Assembly: GCA_963556255.1 (NCBI GenBank)
Contig: OY744609.1
Location: 5,453,753 to 5,517,752, forward strand
Direction: 5' to 3'
Origin: Allolobophora icterica
Taxonomy: Eukaryota; Annelida; Clitellata; Crassiclitellata; Lumbricidae
DNA: 64,000 nucleotides
The position numbers were made by a program, and so were the translations under genes. Every line of letters starts with the position of its first letter. Position 1 is the first letter of the stretch. This document shows positions 58,976 to 64,000 of the stretch, piece by piece. The notes under the pieces are model-generated. The model was not told the DNA's origin. It ran no database searches and saw only the letters and a program-made list of their open reading frames with translations.

Positions 58976-59035
58976 GGGCCTGTGATGGAATGTGTATTAT
59001 GGGCCAGCCCATATTACACATTCCATCGCAGGCCC
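58976..59035. repeat. Near-perfect palindrome, 29-bp arms, 2-nt centre
   Basis: Arms 58976-59004 and 59007-59035, two mismatches. It shares the central TATGGGC CA GCCCATA core with the next palindrome. Confidence 0.9.
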
Positions 59036-59038
59036 GTG

Positions 59039-59088
59039 TATTATGGCCCGTGTAATATGGGCCAGCCCATATTACACGGGCCATAATA
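59039..59088. repeat. Perfect palindrome, 24-bp arms, 2-nt centre
   Basis: Arms 59039-59062 and 59065-59088. It directly follows the palindrome at 58976-59035. Confidence 0.95.
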
Positions 59089-59121
59089 TATGATAATTGT
59101 AGCTGATTTCACAAGTGCAGT

Positions 59122-59658
59122 TTGTTTCATTTTTTTTCGTTTTACACACTCTTTACGGGCAGTTTCAACACGGAAGTTGTGACAAAGACTAGAGCCACCA
59201 AAACAATCATATCTAAATCAACCTTGCTAAAGAAATGGACCAAAATCAAATCAAAATCAAACCAGAATACATGTTTAAAGGAGACATCGAAAACGACCAC
59301 AGCATCCTGGATCTCACAGGGAGTTCGCGGAAAGTGGTCTGAAGAGAAAGTTGAACAGAAGAAAACAAAAAACAACTTAAGACTTCTCAAAGACGGAAAG
59401 GGTTCCAGAACATTAATGAAGGGAAAACAAAGGCAGGGCTTCAGCCATCTCGACAGCCAAAAATATGAAAAAAATTCTGAGAAACCAAAGGTTAAAAAAC
59501 TGAGTGAAGAAGAAACAAATATGTTGCGGGAGTCATACGAAGAGAACTGGGTGCAGTGTACAACATGTCAACGCTGGTTGCATGAAGACTGTGCAAATTT
59601 AAGCCATCCTAAGTTTTACTTCTGTGACAATTGCCAGCCTTTGCCTAAAAACTTCTGA
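59122..59658 (+). CDS. Lys-rich protein end with a half PHD finger, probably transposase C-terminus
   Basis: 178-codon frame; an acceptor-like CTTTACGGGCAG at about 59150-59161 suggests the real exon starts at 59162. Most of it is Lys/Ser/Thr-rich linker. Near the end, LSEEETNMLRESYEENWVQC leads into CTTCQRWLHEDCA and FYFCDNC. This is the second half of a PHD-type zinc finger (CxxCxxWxHxxC...CxxC). The first two ligand pairs are missing, as in the C-termini of pogo/CENP-B-like transposases. A candidate poly(A) signal AATAAA lies near 60005. It could instead be a host exon. No catalytic transposase domain is seen, so only the tail of the gene is present. Confidence 0.5.
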   Translation: MFHFFSFYTLFTGSFNTEVVTKTRATKTIISKSTLLKKWTKIKSKSNQNTCLKETSKTTTASWISQGVRGKWSEEKVEQKKTKNNLRLLKDGKGSRTLMKGKQRQGFSHLDSQKYEKNSEKPKVKKLSEEETNMLRESYEENWVQCTTCQRWLHEDCANLSHPKFYFCDNCQPLPKNF

Positions 59659-60143
59659 CATAACTTTAATACTAGTCAACAGCTCGGAAACGTTGCAAAT
59701 TGCATGAACTGAGAATCTCAAGTTCTGAAATATGACAACTGCTTTAAAACTTTAATCATTTTCATCTTCTGTTGCAAAATCAGGCAGTTGTCTAACACGT
59801 GGAGCTACAATAGCTTAGGTAGACTGCCATTGGTTGCTGGAAGAACCTAGAGTGTGCACAGGTCCCAGAGATATTATGTAGACTTGTGTATCACGTGTAA
59901 ACTATTTAAGTATTTATGGCGTGCATCGATTCGATTTTCAGATAATGTTTAATTCGTTGAATATTTCGAATTAGAAGGTTAACAATTTAATATTGTAATA
60001 TAACAATAAAAGTAGAGTATTACCTGGGACAAATCACCCAAACTACTGGGACAAATCCTAAGACTACTGGGACATTTGTCCCACTAGTTATACAGTTAAA
60101 ATATGCCCTGCCGCACCCCCCGAACCCCCTCGTGACGCCACTG

Positions 60144-60470
60144 CTGTGAATGCTTCGCATCCTCTCAGTAAACAACCTTTCTATTTCGCACACAAAGACG
60201 CCCAAACTAAAGCGTCGTTAAAAAGGAACCGCAACTGTCACAACACCATCAACAGAGTTACAATCATTGCGAATGCTTCTCTTCGCCACAATAAGCCACC
60301 TTTCTATGTCGCACTGAAACGCACACTGAAGCGTTTTTCAACGACAACAAAAACCGTCATAACACCACAAATACAGTTAGAGCCTATCACACCTAGCAGA
60401 TCCAGGCCCGACTATAGTGAATGTTACCCTGGAGTGTCTCAAAACCCGATCCAAACCAGATTTCAAGCGG
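60144..60470. repeat. Host tandem repeat, units of about 120 bp
   Basis: CCTTTCTATxT.GCAC..A..GACGC...AAGCGT.GTT.AA.. and GTCAxAACACC recur at about 60165 and 60300; the first unit is at 54080-54174 on the far side of the composite insertion. Confidence 0.65.
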
Positions 60471-61608
60471 CATCTGAACAGCAATGGTCCCTATTTTAAC
60501 AACGCTGTGCTATAGCGAAGATAATTACGTCGCCCACTTTTATCAGAGTTTGAGATTGGCACCACTCTTTCATGGCATTGGTGTGTATCCCAAATTTTCG
60601 TAAGGATCTGACAGAACGTGGAGTACTCGATTGCCATCTGAAACGCTATGGTAACCATGCCAACGGAATTATCATGTTCCCTTTTGGTTTACCCATGCTG
60701 AACGATTCCTCTGACAAAGCCAAGCGCTCGTAAATAAGCTGTTTCCCTGCGTCTTGCTTTGCAGACGTTAGAGTAGCGCTTTAGATATTTTGTGTCTGCG
60801 ATTACGATTATCCTTTGTAGCGTCGATCAATCAATATTCCATGACATGCATTACGAATGTAGACATGTATAGATGTTGCATGGACGTCGCTAACACGTGT
60901 AGTTTAAAAGTCCTATGAACAGTGATAGTTTCTTGCAAGGCTCGATCCTCCTATACTGCTCGCTGCAAGGTGAGCGCTCATCCAGTGAACGAACGTGTAG
61001 CATAGGTATTCATCGGAGTAGGGGTTCGAGTTCAGGTGACCGATGTGAAATTAACATTTTGTGGCTTTTAGGGAAATGTTTAGCAGTTTCATTGTTTCAG
61101 TAATGTTAAAACTTATGAGAACGAACCACAAGAGCAAGATCAGATATTCGAGAAACCACAAAAGCTAAACTCTCTCAATTATTCTGGGGGCAAAGCCTCC
61201 GATCCCTTAACGCTGCAATAGTCTATTCTCACCTTTGCGCACCATTGCTCTGCTTGCCTGTTTGACCTGCGGGTTATTGATCCATTACCGAATCGTGTAT
61301 GTAGTACATTCGGTTGCCACACGTGGCATGACATATTATCTAAAAGAAAACTCATGTCATAGGCCTAGTTCTTTAACTGCCTTTATACGCCCTACTGTAC
61401 TCTCCAACCGATTGCGTCTTTGCTTGCATATCGTCACCTTTTCTTCTCTTCTCCTCCTCTGTTTCATTCCATTCCATTCGATCTATTCTGACTTACCTAA
61501 CTTGACGTTCTTTATTGCAAGTGCGTCTAAGTCCAGCCCGCGTGCCATTTCTGGCCCGCCGACGATGTTTTTCGGGCCCGCGGAGCGTTGCCTAAAGGCT
61601 ACACATTG
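60471..61608. other. Gene-less stretch
   Basis: Short frames at 60915-61103 and 61235-61648 show no motif. I see no repeat family that I recognise. Confidence 0.5.
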
Positions 61609-61844
61609 TGGGGCGTGGTGGCTCAGTGGTAAGTTCGGCTCCTTGTGACCGAAGGGTTGCAGGTTCGAATACCACACTATAGTCGCTGCGTACGGACCTT
61701 GGGCAAGTCCTTCACTCGCAATTGCTCGTGGCGCTTCGGTATGAAAATTCCGGCACAGTATCAAATGCTGTAGTCGGGAGCCCCTCTGAGTAGTAGTTGA
61801 CTTGAAGAGGCGCTATAGAAATATCCGGAATAAATAAATAAAAT
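61609..61844 (+). mobile_element. tRNA-derived SINE, family 1
   Basis: Same structure as 58549-58794: A box TGGCTCAGTGG, B box GGTTCGAATAC, tail CCCCTCTGAGTAG...AGAGGCGCTATAGAAAT, (AAAT)n end. Confidence 0.92.
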
Positions 61845-62454
61845 ACACAATTTGAGTAGTATCTGTTTATCGACTTTCTGTCATAACGAGGATGTTTAGC
61901 GTCGCCACTCGCTCCATCCGCGCATGGTCATTGCAACACCAGAAGGTGGCAGTGGCAGATATATTTATGCCATCTAACTCCAACAACGAATATTAAGTTT
62001 AGATTGGAGTTTTTACACTTTAACGACGACAGCGTACTAGAAGTGACTGGGAACCAGTACAGTTCGTCGCTGAAGTGTTAAAGGCGTTCGATTGGTGTTG
62101 CGTATTTCCTGCAGTATAGTATCCAGTGTTTAACGACTTCTTCCCATTGTTGTTGTCGATTTCACATTTCGTAAACTCGAGCAGTTTCACGTGTCAGAGT
62201 TGACATAGTAATGTAATGATTTCGTTTGAAAGATTTCACTCATACTATTTCATGCAACTGCAATGTAATGTAAGTTAATGTAATGCGATGCAATGTAAAT
62301 CAGGTGCAAGGCATCAGCGTTCCTCTTCCTGTTCAGCCATAATAATTAGAGTTACCATTAAAGGAGAATAATCCTTGCACAAAGTGGAATATATCGATCT
62401 ATTTAGGGAATCTATGTCTAGAATTAAATGTCAGGTTCGTAAGGGGTTAGGTGG

Positions 62455-62651
62455 TTAGCCCTGAGCTGGTTTCACTCGGGGAATTAGATAAACTTCGAAG
62501 TGCGTTGGAGCTGTCGTAATGGCGCTGACATCCATCACACTGATCGAGTCCAGGCCCTCTGGTGGTTGGATATCGAAAAGCTGGACAAGACTTGTGAGCA
62601 ATAGAAAGGTATTCTCACGACCTATAATCTCTCCGAGACAAGAACGCTTTC
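62455..62651 (-). CDS. Cytochrome P450 gene E, last exon only
   Basis: Minus-strand exon homologous to exon 5 of the array. After an acceptor TTTAG it reads KRSCLGEIIGRENTFLLLTS, LVQLFDIQPPEGLDSISVMD and ends TTAPTHFEVYLIPRVKPAQG before TAA at 62455-62457. It carries the heme-ligand Cys and is 197 bp, one codon longer than in genes A-C, and clearly more diverged. No matching exon 4 (PERF exon) is seen in the remaining 1.3 kb. The rest of the gene may lie beyond the right edge, or this may be a relic. Confidence 0.8.
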
Positions 62652-62695
62652 CTAAAGCAGAACAAACAAAGCACCTTCGTCAAGATAAATTAATT

Positions 62696-62850
62696 TTCAA
62701 TTCAATTCAATTCAATTCAATGTCATTTATTGCAATCAAGACAATTATAACATATTATTCTTTTTTTTACATCGTAACACTTAACTAAGTCTATGAAGGC
62801 AAAAGGGAAAGCCCAAAGGGACCAAGGTCCCGCTAACGGGCCACCTGTAC
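62696..62850 (-). repeat. Dispersed repeat with (TTCAA)n tail
   Basis: TTCAA tract (62697-62723), then ATTTATTGCAATCAAGAC and AAAGGGACCAAGGTCCCGC with GGGCCACCT. Same family as 6356-6520. Confidence 0.6.
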
Positions 62851-62995
62851 GTATAAATTACCCACTTGATTTAATAGACAAGAGAAAGTATGAGGTCGTC
62901 CCCAAGGTAGATTAGGAACCATTGTCTTTGTAATTAGTTGAGTTATACATTGGGAACAGTAAAGGAGAGAAAGAAGGAGAAGAAAGAGAACTCAC

Positions 62996-63060
62996 GCTAG
63001 TTTAGTGGTTAGCATGCTGGACAGTCGATCTAGTGGAAGGGATTCAAATCCACGTCTATA
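62996..63060 (+). repeat. tRNA-derived SINE head, family 2
   Basis: Reads GCTAGTTTAGTGGTTAGCAT (A box), GCTGGACAGTCGATC and GGGATTCAAATCC (B-box-like). It runs into a LINE scrap. Confidence 0.6.
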
Positions 63061-63084
63061 TCTACGTCCTCTGCACGGCCGAGT

Positions 63085-63262
63085 GTACACTTGCACTGGC
63101 TGGCTATCACTCAACGCTTCGAATTTAAGATCATTACTTTCATACGGAAGTGCTTGGTGGGAATTGCCCCATTCTATCTCGGTTCACTGTTGTATCTCTG
63201 CTTCGTCTGTTGCTGGTCGCAGGTCCCTTCGTTCGGCCGATCTTTTCAGCCGAGCTTGAAAC
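63085..63262 (+). mobile_element. LINE fragment, RT C-terminal region
   Basis: Plus-strand frames read HWLAITQRFEFKIITFIRKC and CLVGIAPFYLGSLL, then RRSLRSADLF. Same kind of C-terminal scrap as at 8440-8710. Confidence 0.7.
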
Positions 63263-63266
63263 TATG

Positions 63267-63516
63267 TTTATTTATTTTTTTATATTTATTCCGGATATTT
63301 CTATAGCGCCTCTTCAAGTCAACTACTACTCTCTACTCAGAGGCTCCCGACTACAGCATTGAATACTGTGCCGGAGTTTTCACGCCGAAGCACCATGAGC
63401 AATTGCGAGTGAAGGACTTGCCCAAGGTCCGTACGCAGCGGCTATAGAGTGGGATTCAAACCTGCAACCCTCCGGTCACAAGGCGCCGAACTTACTGCTG
63501 AGCCACCACGCCCCAC
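63267..63516 (-). mobile_element. tRNA-derived SINE, family 1
   Basis: Minus-strand copy with complete head (TGGCTCAGCAG A box), B box GGTTTGAATCC, shared tail and AATAAAT end. Confidence 0.92.
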
Positions 63517-64000
63517 AAACGGCCACCATGGAACCATGTTTGATCGCGGGTTTTTCTTGCTGGGTCGGTAGCGCTACTGGTTGAAGCTGCGCGTTACATA
63601 TTATTAAGCAAACATGTGTTTCGAGGTTTCTGCTCCAATTGCACCCCATGCGAACCATACTATTAACTGAACGTACATTTCGGTGCTAAGATATTACGGC
63701 GCGGAACAGGGGCGTCTACACCATAGAAACCTTGGAGCAAATGCTCCATCCAAGAAATAGAGGGGATCTGTCAGTGTGTTCCACCATTTAAGGGTGTGGG
63801 AAAGGGGAAGAAGAGGGGGAAATGAGAAGTTGCTCCAATGACTTGGGGGGGGGGGATAGACGCCTCTGGCGCGGAATAGGACTGGCCACAGCCAGGAAAG
63901 GCGATGTCGCCAACATTTCATTTGTTGTCATCATCCCATACTAAGTAAGATGCGTAGTGGTACGGGTTGATTCGGGTTGCAATTTTGAGTACGCGACGGG
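63517..64000. other. Gene-less right end
   Basis: Contains a scrap resembling SINE family 2 body (TTTCTGCTCCAATTGCACCCC near 63618) and a G-run near 63845-63857. No coding exon seen. Confidence 0.5.

Larger units (their letters stand above)
54175..60143. mobile_element. Composite insertion with hAT-like ends
   Basis: Left end CAGTGGCGTCAC (54175-54186) and right end GTGACGCCACTG (60132-60143) are perfect 12-bp inverted repeats. Sub-terminal sequence also matches in inverted order (GGTGCGG, GCATATTTTAA, TGGGACAAA). Flanks are TTGTGAAT and CTGTGAAT, an 8-bp target duplication with one mismatch. The insertion splits one unit of the host repeat, which resumes at GCTTCGCATC. The interior is mostly later insertions. 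Confidence 0.7.

Overview
This is a 64 kb piece of a metazoan nuclear genome. It has intron-split genes, many simple repeats, tRNA-derived SINEs, LINEs, hAT-like MITEs, a Ty3/Gypsy element and a Polinton (Maverick) fragment. The repeat mix and the expanded CYP clan 2 genes suit a marine invertebrate deuterostome such as an echinoderm or hemichordate. That placement is an inference; the window holds no marker gene that settles it.

The host genes are a head-to-tail array of microsomal cytochrome P450 genes, all on the minus strand. Three copies are complete: A (6749-13669), B (16406-22501) and C (28862-36482). Each has five coding exons of exactly 242, 122, 794, 133 and 194 bp and encodes 494 residues. 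A fourth copy, D, enters from the left edge with exons 1 and 2 only (1173-2661). A more diverged last exon of a fifth copy, E, lies at 62455-62651. Introns and spacers of B and C align with each other, so both came from duplication of a unit of roughly 13 kb. Transposons present in only one of the two copies give clean empty sites in the other.

From 38503 to about 53640 lies a Polinton remnant. It has a packaging ATPase, a zinc-ribbon/phospholipase A2 protein, a retroviral-type integrase with a chromodomain, a conserved protein of unknown function, and a penton-like gene that has been folded back on itself. An 11.1 kb Ty3/Gypsy element (38697-49775, minus strand) is inserted in one arm of that fold-back. 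Its two 2,227-bp LTRs look identical, yet its integrase core is deleted and its gag is broken.

From 54175 to 60143 is a nest of elements bounded by hAT-like ends. It holds a LINE C-terminal region split by a second LINE, a short tandem array carrying a 595-bp MITE, a SINE, several near-perfect palindromes and an ORF with a half PHD finger. The rest, 60144-64000, is SINEs, LINE scraps and the gene E exon.

The most interesting points are: a U UUA AAA slippery heptamer exactly in register between the Polinton PLA2 and integrase frames; the invertible layout of the penton-like gene; a young retroelement that cannot integrate by itself and whose gag frame starts inside the LTR; and a SINE that shares its 3' end with a resident LINE.
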